From: ASV31 sp965229765
GTDB taxonomy: Bacteria; Pseudomonadota; Alphaproteobacteria; Rhodobacterales; Rhodobacteraceae
Reading direction: 5' to 3'
DNA: 64,000 bases
NCBI GenBank assembly: GCA_965229765.1
Contig: CBDDJT010000003.1
Location: 124,001-188,000 of the forward strand
The translations under genes were made by a program, and so were the position numbers. This document shows, piece by piece, positions 31,756-40,349 of the stretch. The stretch's first letter is position 1. Each line of letters begins with the position of its first letter. The notes beneath the pieces are model-generated. The model did not search any database. It saw nothing but the letters and a program-made list of their open reading frames with translations, and was not told where the DNA came from.

Positions 31756-33393
31756 CTAGCCCGCGCGCCGGATGCGCCGGATCAGCAGCACCACCGGAAG
31801 CAGCCCCAGGCCAACGATCACCAGGCTTGGCGCCGCCGCCCCGTTCAGCCGTTCGTCCGAAGCCAGACGGTGCGCCTGCACCGCCAGAGTATCGAAATTG
31901 AACGGCCGCATGATCAGCGTCGCAGGCAGTTCCTTCATCACGTCCACGAAGACGATCAGCCCTGCGGTCAGCAGGCTGGGACGCAAAAGCGGGACGTGAA
32001 CCCGCAGCACGGTGCCCCAGACCCCCTGTCCCAGCGCGCGCGACGCGGCATCGATGTTCGGACTGATGGCGGAAATCCCGCCTTCGTAGGCCCCTATCGC
32101 CGCAGCCATGAAACGGATCATGTAGGCCCCGACCAGCACCCAGATGGACCCCGTCAGCAACAGCCCGGTCGAAATGCCGAAACGCGCCTCCATCATTGCG
32201 TCAAGCGCATTGTCGAAGGCCGCGAAAGGCACCAGCAGGCCCACCGCGATCACCCCGCCGGGCACAGCATAGCCAAGCCGCGCGACATACAGCGTAGAAA
32301 GCGACAGGCGGCCCGGCACCGCACGCTGAAAGCTGCCAAGAAGCATCGCGGCGGCAACTGTCAGCAGGGCCGCGACCGTGGCGAGCGTCAGTGAATTGCG
32401 GATGAACCCGATATAGCGCCGGCCAAGCAGGTCCTGCTCGGACCCGATCGCCATCGCGAAGAGCGCGATGGCAGGGATCACCGCCCCCGCCAGCACGGGC
32501 AGGGCGCAAAGCAGCATCGCCCCCCAGCGGGCGCCCCCCGACAGGGGCATCCGGGCCATGCCCTCGACCCTGTGCCCGGCGTGATAGCGCGCACGGCCCC
32601 GACTTATGCGCTCCAGCAGCGCAAGCAACAGGGCAAAGGACAGAAGGCCCAGTGCAAGTTGAGCGGCCCCCGTACGGTCGGCCAGCGAGAACCAGCTGGT
32701 GTAGATGCCGGTGGCAAAGGTCTGCACCCCGAAATACGACACGGTGCCGTAGTCTGCGATCGTCTCCATCGTCGCTAGAAGCACGCCAGAGGCAATCGCA
32801 GGCCGCGCCATGGGCAGCGATACCGACACAAAGGCCTGAAGCGGCGTGCGCCCCAGCGCGCGTGCGGCAAAGAAAGTCGTCGCGCTCTGGCTGACAAAGG
32901 CCGCGCGCGCCAGCAGGTATACATAGGGAAACAGCACGATCACCAGCATCGCCGCGGCCCCGCCGACCGAGCGGATCTCGGGGAACCAGTAGTCGCGCGG
33001 CCCCCAGCCCGTCACCTGCCGCAGCGTCGATTGCACGATGCCGGGATGGTCAAGGATGTGGGTATAGGCATAGGCCATCACATAGGCAGGAAACGCCAGC
33101 GGAAGCACCAGTGCGACCTCGAACGCCTTGCGCCCCGGGAACTCTGTCATCACGACGAGCCATGCCGCGCCCGTACCGATCAGAAAGGTGCCGATGGACA
33201 CCAGCACCACCAGCACCAGCGTCGTTCCGACGTAGCGGCCCAGCACCGTGTCCATCAGGTGGCGCAGGGTGTCGCTTTCGGCCGAAACGGCGGCAACCAA
33301 CACGGCAAGATGCGGCATGAGGCAAAACAGCCCCAGCACCACGGCACCCGCCGCCAGTCCCCGTTCGCGCAGATCCAGATGCCGCCGTGCCAC
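31756..33393 (-). CDS. fbpB: Ferric iron ABC transporter permease (FbpB type)
   Basis: Inner-membrane permease of 545 residues, made of two fused halves each with about six helices and an EAA-like loop: ARALGRTPLQAFVSVSLPMARPAIASG in the first half and ASRALGQGVWGTVLRVHVPLLRPSLLTAG in the second. This is the FbpB/ThiP-like arrangement for Fe3+ uptake. GTG start at 33393 with AGGGAG upstream. No fbpC-type ATPase gene lies on either side, so the ATPase must be encoded elsewhere or shared. Opposite orientation to the binding-protein gene is unusual, as fbpABC is normally one operon. Confidence 0.92.
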   Translation of the reverse strand: MARRHLDLRERGLAAGAVVLGLFCLMPHLAVLVAAVSAESDTLRHLMDTVLGRYVGTTLVLVVLVSIGTFLIGTGAAWLVVMTEFPGRKAFEVALVLPLAFPAYVMAYAYTHILDHPGIVQSTLRQVTGWGPRDYWFPEIRSVGGAAAMLVIVLFPYVYLLARAAFVSQSATTFFAARALGRTPLQAFVSVSLPMARPAIASGVLLATMETIADYGTVSYFGVQTFATGIYTSWFSLADRTGAAQLALGLLSFALLLALLERISRGRARYHAGHRVEGMARMPLSGGARWGAMLLCALPVLAGAVIPAIALFAMAIGSEQDLLGRRYIGFIRNSLTLATVAALLTVAAAMLLGSFQRAVPGRLSLSTLYVARLGYAVPGGVIAVGLLVPFAAFDNALDAMMEARFGISTGLLLTGSIWVLVGAYMIRFMAAAIGAYEGGISAISPNIDAASRALGQGVWGTVLRVHVPLLRPSLLTAGLIVFVDVMKELPATLIMRPFNFDTLAVQAHRLASDERLNGAAAPSLVIVGLGLLPVVLLIRRIRRAG

Positions 33394-33515
33394 GCCGTCG
33401 CTCCCTTACCTGGCCGTCCACCGGGCTTGGGCAATCTGACCGCGACTGTCAAGAATTCCACCTGACGCAGGCATAGGTGATTGCATCCTGCCGCGGGGCG
33501 CGTTGAAATCCATGC

Positions 33516-34169
33516 ATGGCTGGACAGACCGACACCATTCTCGCCGCGATCTTCCGCCTGATCGAGGACGGGGATCTGAACCCGGGCGACATCATCGACG
33601 AACAGGGGCTAATGAGCGCGCACGGCGTGTCGCGCACGCCCTTCCGCGAGGCCCTGATCCGACTGGAAACGGCGGGACTCGTGACGCGGTCTCCCCGCAA
33701 GGGTGCCGTCGTCTTCCGGCCCACGCTGGACCAGTTTCTTGCGATTCTGGAGCTTCACGCGAGCCTTGAGGGGTTGGCCGCGGGGCTGGCGGCACGCCGC
33801 CATTCTGCCGCCGCCTCGCAAGAAATCGAGGCCGCCACGGTCGCCTGCGAGTCGCACGCGCGCAGCCACGCCGAGACCGCGCCGGATGCCTACTACCAGC
33901 TGAACCTGCGGTTCCACGAAACCGTGGCCCGTGCCGCAGGCAATGATTTCCTGCTGGATGACCTGAAGACACAGGCGCGCAAGCTCATGGCCTATTACCG
34001 CGCCCGATACGGCTATGCCGGGGCGATCGCGCAGTCAGCGCGCGATCATCGAGACATCGCCACGCTGATCCTGGCTCGCGATGCAGACGGCGCCGCGGCG
34101 GCGATGCGCCGCCACGTCCAGTTCGACGGCACCACAGCGCGCGACCTTCTGTCGGCGCTGCAGGCCTGA
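33516..34169 (+). CDS. GntR-family transcriptional regulator (FCD/FadR subfamily)
   Basis: Regulator of 217 residues with an N-terminal winged HTH (ELHGV-type motif EQGLMSAHGVSRTPFREALIRLETAGLV) and an all-helical FCD effector domain with conserved polar residues in NLRFHETVARAAGN and ARDHRDIATLI, typical metal/acid-binding positions. Divergent from the iron permease with 122 bp between starts, but GntR/FCD proteins usually sense organic acids, so the permease need not be the target. Function otherwise unknown. Confidence 0.88.
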   Translation: MAGQTDTILAAIFRLIEDGDLNPGDIIDEQGLMSAHGVSRTPFREALIRLETAGLVTRSPRKGAVVFRPTLDQFLAILELHASLEGLAAGLAARRHSAAASQEIEAATVACESHARSHAETAPDAYYQLNLRFHETVARAAGNDFLLDDLKTQARKLMAYYRARYGYAGAIAQSARDHRDIATLILARDADGAAAAMRRHVQFDGTTARDLLSALQA

Positions 34170-34170
34170 T

Positions 34171-34188
34171 CCGGCCCGCGAAGGCCGG
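34171..34188. terminator. Possible bidirectional hairpin
   Basis: CCGGCC (34171-34176) and GGCCGG (34183-34188) flank a six-base loop in the 29-bp gap where the GntR gene and the helicase gene converge. There is no T-run, so terminator function is uncertain. Confidence 0.35.
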
Positions 34189-34198
34189 CCGGGCAACG

Positions 34199-35419
34199 CT
34201 AGGCCGCGCGGCCCATCTTCTCGCCGCGGTTCGGCCGGCGCCGCGGACGGCCGGGACGTTTGGCGCCCTGCTTGCGCGCCGGCTGACCACTGGCCCAGCT
34301 TTCTCCACCGACGACCGGGATACCGGCCTTCAGAAGCTTCTCGACGGCGCGAAGCTCTGACATTTCGTCCTTCGAGCAGAAGGCCACCGCCTGCCCCGAC
34401 GCCCCTGCCCGTGCGGTACGCCCTATCCGGTGCACATAGTTCTCGGCCACGTTCGGCATGTCGTAGTTGTAGACATGGGTCACGTCGGGAATGTCGATCC
34501 CCCGCGCCGCCACGTCCGTGGCGACCAGCACAGTCACTTCCGCAGAGCGGAAGGCCCGGATGGCGCGGTCTCGCTGGCTCTGGTTCTTGTTGCCGTGGAT
34601 AGAGGCGGCGTCGAACCCGGCCGAGACCAGCTTCTTCATAAGCCGTTCCGCACCGTGCTTGGTGCGCGAGAAGACCAGCGCACGCTGGCCCACATGGTCC
34701 GACATCAGCTGCATCAGCAGCTCTGTCTTTTCCTCTTGTGGCACGAAGTGCAGCGACTGCTGCACCTTGTCGGCGGCCACGCCGCGCCGGGCGACCGCGA
34801 CCTCGACGGGATCCTTGAGGAACTGCGCCGACAGGTCGGCCATCAACTTTGGCATCGTGGCCGAAAACATCATGGTCTGGCGATCGCGCGGCAAAAGCGG
34901 CACGAGCCGGCGCAGGGCATGGATGAACCCCATGTCCAGCATCTGGTCAGCCTCGTCGAGGACAAGAAAGCGTGTCTGGTCCAGCCGAACCGCCTTGCGG
35001 TCCAGCAGGTCGATCAGGCGACCGGGCGTGGCGATCAGCAGATCGACGCCCTTGCGCATCGTGTCGATCTGGCGGCCAAGCGACACGCCGCCCACGACCA
35101 GCGCCACCCGCAGGTGGCTGCCGCGCGAAAACGCGCCAAGGGTATCGGCGATCTGCTTGGCAAGCTCGCGCGTCGGCGCCAGCACAAGGCCCGTTGCCGA
35201 CTTGGCCTCGGGCGCCTGTCCGCTGGACATCAGCGCGTGAAGAAGCGGCAGGCCGAAGGCCGCGGTCTTGCCGGTGCCGGTCTGGGCAAGGCCCATCACG
35301 TCACGGCCCTTCAGCGCGTGCGGGATGGCCTGCGCCTGAATCGGCGTCGGAGACGTGAAGTTCAGCGTCTTGATCTGTTTGAGAAGCCGGGGCTGAAGCC
35401 CCATCGTGGCGAAATCCAT
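34199..35419 (-). CDS. rhlE: DEAD-box ATP-dependent RNA helicase (RhlE-like)
   Basis: Cytosolic RNA helicase of 406 residues with motifs in order: Q motif (FTSPTPIQAQAIP), AQTGTGKT, PTRELAKQI, TPGRL, DEAD, SAT, LVATDVAARGIDIPDVTHV and HRIGRTARAG. A basic C-terminal tail rich in Arg, Lys and Gly is typical of RhlE/SrmB-type proteins that act on rRNA maturation and cold-shock mRNAs. ATG at 35419 has AAGGA upstream. Genomic context gives no further clue. Confidence 0.93.
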   Translation of the reverse strand: MDFATMGLQPRLLKQIKTLNFTSPTPIQAQAIPHALKGRDVMGLAQTGTGKTAAFGLPLLHALMSSGQAPEAKSATGLVLAPTRELAKQIADTLGAFSRGSHLRVALVVGGVSLGRQIDTMRKGVDLLIATPGRLIDLLDRKAVRLDQTRFLVLDEADQMLDMGFIHALRRLVPLLPRDRQTMMFSATMPKLMADLSAQFLKDPVEVAVARRGVAADKVQQSLHFVPQEEKTELLMQLMSDHVGQRALVFSRTKHGAERLMKKLVSAGFDAASIHGNKNQSQRDRAIRAFRSAEVTVLVATDVAARGIDIPDVTHVYNYDMPNVAENYVHRIGRTARAGASGQAVAFCSKDEMSELRAVEKLLKAGIPVVGGESWASGQPARKQGAKRPGRPRRRPNRGEKMGRAA

Positions 35420-35739
35420 TGAATCCTTTCGGCGGGCATCATGCCCGCATGTTCTATGACCCGGCGCCATAGCGGCATCGGGAAGCGTCAGAGTGCCCTT
35501 GGCCAAAGGACCCGGGCTGCCTCCTCGCGTGATGTGGGAAACGGTGAACGCACGCTTTTGGGCATGGGCGCCAACTGCTCACGCGGCAGCACGTCTGCGT
35601 TCGCTGCCCTACTCGCCGCCCCTGCATGACAAGTCAAGCAGATTCGCGAGAAGCTCGTCCGAACCTGACCTTGGGCGCACCGGCCAGCGGGGCGTTTCAG
35701 GCATTCCACGGGAATCTCTGGGCCCGCGACACATCGAAG
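35420..35739. other. Intergenic stretch without a recognisable gene
   Basis: Between the helicase start and the permease remnant. A 73-residue minus-strand frame (35488-35709) shows no recognised motif and no ribosome site. The first bases must hold the helicase promoter. The rest looks like decayed DNA continuous with the remnants to the right. Confidence 0.5.
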
Positions 35740-36195
35740 TCAGAATCGATCCGCGCGCCCGGGGTATGGACCCGGTCTTCGGCAAGGGCCGCGATCAAGG
35801 GCGCCTTGCAGGTCAAGGCAGAAAAGAAGCGCCGGCACGGTGATGAGCGTCAGGGACGCCATCACTTCACCCCAGGCGGTGTTCGGCTGAAAGACGTGCT
35901 GAAGCCCGACCATCACGGGCCGATGGCTTTCCTGCTGCACCACGATATGGAAACACAGGTCCTTCTCGTACATCATCAGGAATTTCGGGATCGCCGCCAT
36001 GGCCGGCACCGGCCCGGCAAGCGGCATCACGACCCCTGCGGGAACCTGCCACCAAGACGCGCCCTCGATGCGTGCGGCCTCGATCAGGTCTGGTGGCAGG
36101 CCCTTGAAATACTGCACGAAAAGGAAGGTCGCCAGGCCGCCGGCCATCTAGCGAATGATCTGGACGCGGGACGTGTTGAGCCTCCCGAACTTCAG
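35740..36195 (-). pseudogene. Remnant of a MalG-type sugar ABC transporter permease
   Basis: The C-terminal part (about 135 residues) of an inner-membrane sugar permease is recognisable: MAGGLATFLFVQYFKGLP, the EAA loop DLIEAARIEGASWWQ, and VQQESHRPVMVGLQ...NTAWGEVMASLTLITVPALLF. Similarity continues about 15 codons upstream through an in-frame TAG (36148-36150). The N-terminal half is missing, several conserved residues are lost and the tail reads into unrelated Arg/Pro sequence. Clearly a dead fragment. Confidence 0.85.
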
Positions 36196-36239
36196 CCCGT
36201 CCATCCCGATCCGGGGCAGCTTGGACGATGAACAGGTCA

Positions 36240-36480
36240 GGCCGGCCGGCAGCCGCGGGCCTGGCTGGAGCAAGACAGATCGCGCCGGTGACGAGGCCGA
36301 CGAGACCAGAGCGGTTCGAGCGCGTCGTGCGGGCCGCCGACGACGGGACATAGGCCAGCTCGGCAATCGCGCGTCCACGGGCCCCGCGGGTCAGCGGCCC
36401 CACAGGGCCGTCGCCTTACGGCGCGCGGCTGACGTCCTGGGCGACACGTTGGCCGCCCTTGCCACGCCATGGACCGGGGA
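36240..36480 (-). pseudogene. Remnant of a LacI-family regulator DNA-binding domain
   Basis: Pieces of a LacI HTH occur in two frames: HGVARAANVS (from about 36474) and, shifted, AIAELAYVPSSAARTTRSNRSGLVGLVTGAI (to about 36240). These match the helix-turn-helix and hinge of LacI regulators in the correct order, but frameshifts, a stop and loss of the whole effector domain leave no gene. It sits directly upstream of the permease remnant, so a sugar-transport locus was collapsed by deletion. Confidence 0.8.
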
Positions 36481-36627
36481 CAATGTCTCCCTCTCACGCG
36501 CCGGGCAAAGCCGGATGACACCGATGTCACACCCTGGGCGGTCGTCAGTCGAGAGCTCTGCGGGCACTGTCAGCGGACCGCGGGCGAATCGGGGTCAAGA
36601 CCTTGGAAGCAGGTGGTTTTGGCCCTG

Positions 36628-36665
36628 CGGCATCGCGTCGGCGAAATGTCGGCATCGCGTCGGCG
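36628..36665. repeat. Short tandem direct repeat
   Basis: CGGCATCGCGTCGGCG occurs twice (36628-36643 and 36650-36665), with a 22-bp period, just downstream of the RTX/Hint gene and beside the decayed region. It may be a slippage product or part of a deletion junction. Confidence 0.6.
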
Positions 36666-36688
36666 CCGGGGCGGTGCCGGGGCGTGGT

Positions 36689-38767
36689 TTACGCCGCGCG
36701 CGCCCCGGTCACCGATTGGATAAGGTCACGGCGCAGCAGGTAGGGCCGCGCCGGCAGGCCGTAGAGACGGGCCACGCGCTCTGCGGTCTCGGCCGGGCTG
36801 GCGGACGCGTGCAAGAGCACCGGCGCGAGAGCCGGAAGCGTGCGCGCAAGATCAAGCCGTGCCGGCCAGCCGAGCGCCATGAGCGCCATCGGCCCGGGAT
36901 AGAGCGTTTCGCTCCATGCGCCTTCGGCGAGGATCAGTTCGTGCCGTGGCGTCAGCAGGTGGACATACTCGACCGCGCGGACGTCCCTGTCGGCACGCGC
37001 GACCTGCGGACCCAGGACCTCGGCCATGTGACAGGCGCGGATCAGCCTGTCGTCCCGCAGGAAGGCATGTTGCGGCGAGACCCAGAGGCGGCGCGCGTTG
37101 CCCAAGGCCCCCTTGCGCACCAGCACGGGCCGCAGTTCGGGCGCGTTGCCTAGGTCGGACGCGGAGAGGCAGCGCCGCCCGGTCCAGAGCACAGGCTGAA
37201 ACCCGTTGTCGCGCGTGAGCAGGCGGTCGCCGCGGCGGATGTCCTCGACCGGGACAGCGCCATCGGCCGTCTGGATCAGCGTGCCCGGCGTGAAGCACGG
37301 GATGCCGATAGAGGCCAGTTCGGCGAGATCGTCGACCTGTTCCATGGTCACGCCCTTGAGCGTGATGGACGTGCCATCCGGGAAGGTCAGCACAGCGTTG
37401 CCGCCCAGATCCTCTGACACCGTGACGTCCCAGCCGCGCACAGCGCCGCCAGGGCCGTTGCCGGTGGTCATCCCGGAAACGTCGACCTGATCGTTGGTGA
37501 AGCCGTCGACGTCGGCGTCGCCCATGTCGAAGTCCACGATGGCGTCGTCCCCGCCGCCATCCTCGATCACGAAGGTGTCGTCACCGGTGCCGCCGTGGAG
37601 TTCGTCGTTGCCGGTGCCCCCGGTGATGGTGTCGTCGCCTTCGTTTCCGAAAATGGTGTCGTCGCCGGCACCGCCGAAAAGGTCGTCCGCGCCGCCGGGC
37701 TCTGCAATCAGCTGGATGTTGTCGAGCTGGACGCCATCGACGTCGATGGGACCGATTTCCTTGAATTCCAGCCGGTTGCTGCCGTCGCCAGAGCCGCCTG
37801 TCAGCTCGAACGTGAAGCTTTCCATGCCGCCTTCGACGGGATCGATGGTGGCCACCAGTTCGCCGCCCCAGTAGACCTCGACCGCGTTGTTTCCGCCGAC
37901 GACGTCACCGGCATCGAAGGTCAGCGTATAGGTTTCGCCGGTCACGACCCCGGCGACATCCTGATAGACATGCAGGTTCGAGGGGCTGCCGCCCATGTCG
38001 AGGACATGGCTGCCTTCGGTGGCGAAGGTGCCGCCCTTGCCATCGGTATGAAGGTCGAAGTCGCCGCCGCTGTAGTCCGTCCAGCCGGTGATGGAGCCGA
38101 CGCCAAGATCGCCATAGCCGACGGGGACAGTGCCCGTCAGGTCCTCGAAGCTGCCGTTGACGATCAGGTTCCCGGGGGGCGTGGGGTTGTCGCCGTAGAT
38201 GATGTCGGCCTGATCGCCACCGGAGATGGTGTCGGATCCCGAGTTGCCGTAGAGCGTGTTCTCGCCCGTGCCGCCGTCGATGGTGTCGTCGCCTGCCCCG
38301 CCCTGCACCGTGTCGTTGCCGCCGCCAGATCCGATCCGGTCGTCGCCGGTCCCGCCGAACAGGGTGTCGATGCCACTGCCCGCGTTTATCGTGTCGTTGC
38401 CCGCGCCGCCGTCGACGGTGTTGGTGCCGGCCCCGGCGTCGGCGACGTCGTCGCCGCCACCCAGCGCGAAGTCATTGTCATCGCCGCCCCAAGTCAGGTT
38501 CTCGACGCCGTCGGACCCGTCGATGATGTCGAAATGGCTTATGCTGCCGCTGGCGAGGTTGGTATCCGTGCCCACCACGGACGGCGATCCGACCGAGAAG
38601 GTCGTCACACCGTCATCCATGTTGATGGTGCCGGTCCCGACGTCGATGCCGATGGAGAAGCTGCTGTCGAGCGCGGTCAGATCGAGGGTGTCGTAGTTGC
38701 TGGTCGAAATGGAGGACCAGAACGCGGGATCGTTCCAGTTTGCCGGGGTCACGACATAGGTGGTCAT
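36689..38767 (-). CDS. RTX-type calcium-binding protein with C-terminal Hint domain
   Basis: Secreted protein of 692 residues with no classical signal peptide, expected to leave by a type I system. Residues about 95-200 and 360-405 hold GGxGxDx repeats (e.g. GGAGNDTI, GGTGDDRI) that bind Ca2+. Between them lies a jelly-roll-like domain (about 200-355: NLIVNGSFED, GWTDYSGGDFDLH, YTLTFDAGD) resembling carbohydrate-binding or DUF642-like modules. From about residue 490 comes a Hint_2 domain beginning PCFTPGTLIQTADG with VEDIRRGDRLLTRDNG and later SPQHAFL. Common in roseobacters, where the exact role is not settled; surface attachment is a guess. Transporter genes are not in the window. Confidence 0.9.
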   Translation of the reverse strand: MTTYVVTPANWNDPAFWSSISTSNYDTLDLTALDSSFSIGIDVGTGTINMDDGVTTFSVGSPSVVGTDTNLASGSISHFDIIDGSDGVENLTWGGDDNDFALGGGDDVADAGAGTNTVDGGAGNDTINAGSGIDTLFGGTGDDRIGSGGGNDTVQGGAGDDTIDGGTGENTLYGNSGSDTISGGDQADIIYGDNPTPPGNLIVNGSFEDLTGTVPVGYGDLGVGSITGWTDYSGGDFDLHTDGKGGTFATEGSHVLDMGGSPSNLHVYQDVAGVVTGETYTLTFDAGDVVGGNNAVEVYWGGELVATIDPVEGGMESFTFELTGGSGDGSNRLEFKEIGPIDVDGVQLDNIQLIAEPGGADDLFGGAGDDTIFGNEGDDTITGGTGNDELHGGTGDDTFVIEDGGGDDAIVDFDMGDADVDGFTNDQVDVSGMTTGNGPGGAVRGWDVTVSEDLGGNAVLTFPDGTSITLKGVTMEQVDDLAELASIGIPCFTPGTLIQTADGAVPVEDIRRGDRLLTRDNGFQPVLWTGRRCLSASDLGNAPELRPVLVRKGALGNARRLWVSPQHAFLRDDRLIRACHMAEVLGPQVARADRDVRAVEYVHLLTPRHELILAEGAWSETLYPGPMALMALGWPARLDLARTLPALAPVLLHASASPAETAERVARLYGLPARPYLLRRDLIQSVTGARAA

Positions 38768-38883
38768 AGAACAGCGTCCTCGTTAACCGCATCAAATCAA
38801 CCGATCCGTGGACAGTTGCCGGTCAACAATAGGTTTTGTTTGGCGCGATCGGGGCAATTCGAGGGCGCAGGGCCGGGCGCGGG

Positions 38884-39552
38884 TCAGTCCCCCCGGGCGA
38901 GGCCGTAGGAGCCGAAGCCCGCCATGGTTTCGGCGATGGCGGCATCATCAAGAAGCACCGGGCCACCGATCAGGAGCGACTGGTAATACTGGCGGGCGAT
39001 GGTTTCGAGTTCGACTGCGCGCCACAAGGCCTTGTCCAGCGTCTCGCCCATCGCGATCATGCCGTGGTTGGCCAGAAGACAGGCGGTGCGGTCGGTCAGT
39101 GCGTCGAGTGCAAGGGCCGAGAGCGCGGCGGTGCCGTAGGTGGCATAGCCCGAACAGCGCACGTCGTTCCCGCCGAAGGCCGCGATCATGTAGTGGCAGG
39201 CAGGGATCGGGCGGCGCGCGACGGCCAGCGTCGTGCAATAGGGCGGATGGGCGTGGACGACGGCGCCGATGTCCGGCCGTGCGCGCAGGATGTCGCGATG
39301 AAAGCGCCATTCGGTCGAGGGTTTGCGCGGGCCCGTCCATGCGCCGTCCTCGGCGGCGGTATCCAGGGGCATCTCGGCGATCATCTCGGGCGTCATCGCG
39401 TCATAGGGCGTGGCCGAAGGGGTGATGAGCATGGATGCCCCGTGCCGGACCGAGACGTTGCCGGACGTGCCCTGGTTCAGGCCGCTGGCGGTCATGGCAA
39501 GGCAGGCGTCGATGATCGCCTGCCGGTCCGCGGCCTGGCCGGTCACATTCAT
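38884..39552 (-). CDS. Class II aldolase/adducin-family protein
   Basis: Zn-dependent aldolase-fold protein of 222 residues, like fuculose-phosphate aldolase. Zinc ligands are seen in VVHAHPPYCTT (His100, His102) and ANHGMIAMG (His163), and the catalytic Glu81 in STEWRFH. It ends the Hpa operon and overlaps the hydratase gene by ATGA. In the known pathway the hydratase product is cleaved to pyruvate and succinic semialdehyde by HpaI, an unrelated TIM-barrel aldolase that is absent here, so this protein may take its place. That role is inferred from position. Confidence 0.88.
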   Translation of the reverse strand: MNVTGQAADRQAIIDACLAMTASGLNQGTSGNVSVRHGASMLITPSATPYDAMTPEMIAEMPLDTAAEDGAWTGPRKPSTEWRFHRDILRARPDIGAVVHAHPPYCTTLAVARRPIPACHYMIAAFGGNDVRCSGYATYGTAALSALALDALTDRTACLLANHGMIAMGETLDKALWRAVELETIARQYYQSLLIGGPVLLDDAAIAETMAGFGSYGLARGD

Positions 39553-40349
39553 GCGAAGGCAATGTCGACGGTGCCGAAGCCGCCGAAGTCGGCCGAGATG
39601 CGGCTGCCCGGCGGGCATTCGATGGGGCGGATGAAGCTGCCCGACAGGATCACCTGCCCCGCCTCCATCCGGCCGCCGAACTCTGCCAGGCGGCGGGCGA
39701 GCCAGACAAGGCCCATGACCGGATCGTTCAGGACGCCGGCGCCAAGGCCGGTTTCCTCGACCGTGCCGTCGCGGCTGACGATGGCGCCGATCCAGCGCAG
39801 GTCCTGCGCGCCGGGCGCGGCGCGCGTGGCGCCAAGGACGATGCCGGCATTGGCGGCATTGTCCGAGATGGTGTCGGTCACCTTGCGCGGCTGGCCGGTG
39901 TCGGGGTCGGCGCGCAGGATGCGGGTGTCGAGGATCTCGAGCGACGGGGCGACGTATTCGGTCGCGGCGAGGACATCCTTTCGCGTGACGTCGGCCCCGC
40001 CCAGCGGGGATTTCAGGACAAAGGCGATTTCGGCCTCGACGCGGGGCTGGATGAAGCGGCCGGCGGGCACGGTGGCGCCAGAGGCAAAGTCCATGTCTTG
40101 GAACAGGACGCCGGAATCGGGCGTGTCGATCTTTAGCGCGTCCTGCATGGCGCGGCTTGTCAGGCCGATCTTCCAGCCCATCACCGTGCCGCCCGCCGCC
40201 ATCTTGCGCTCGACGAAGGCGTCCTGCACGGCGTAGGCGTCGGCCAGCGTCATGCCGGGGCATTTCACGGACAAGAGCCCGATCTGCCGGCGGTCGCGTT
40301 CGGCCTCGAACAGCGCGGCGCCGGCGGCGGCGTGTTCCTCGGGCGTCAT
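39549..40349 (-). CDS. hpaH: 2-oxo-hept-4-ene-1,7-dioate hydratase (HpaH-like)
   Basis: FAH-superfamily hydratase of 266 residues, related to 2-keto-4-pentenoate hydratase (MhpD) and HpaH/HpcG. Family landmarks: AYAVQDAFVERK, VMGWKIGLTS, QPRVEAEIAFVLKSPLGGADVT and the VMGLVWLARRLAEFG segment. It adds water to the oxo-heptenedioate made by the decarboxylase encoded upstream, forming 2,4-dihydroxy-hept-2-enedioate type products. ATGA overlaps both neighbours. Confidence 0.9.
   Translation of the reverse strand: MTPEEHAAAGAALFEAERDRRQIGLLSVKCPGMTLADAYAVQDAFVERKMAAGGTVMGWKIGLTSRAMQDALKIDTPDSGVLFQDMDFASGATVPAGRFIQPRVEAEIAFVLKSPLGGADVTRKDVLAATEYVAPSLEILDTRILRADPDTGQPRKVTDTISDNAANAGIVLGATRAAPGAQDLRWIGAIVSRDGTVEETGLGAGVLNDPVMGLVWLARRLAEFGGRMEAGQVILSGSFIRPIECPPGSRISADFGGFGTVDIAFA

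Noticed and set aside
35488..35709. 73-residue minus-strand frame after the helicase promoter
   Set aside because: No ribosome site, no motif and lies in decayed DNA.
37560..38480. Repetitive DNA resembling a minisatellite
   Set aside because: The repeats are the coding sequence of RTX calcium-binding nonapeptides, not a separate DNA element.
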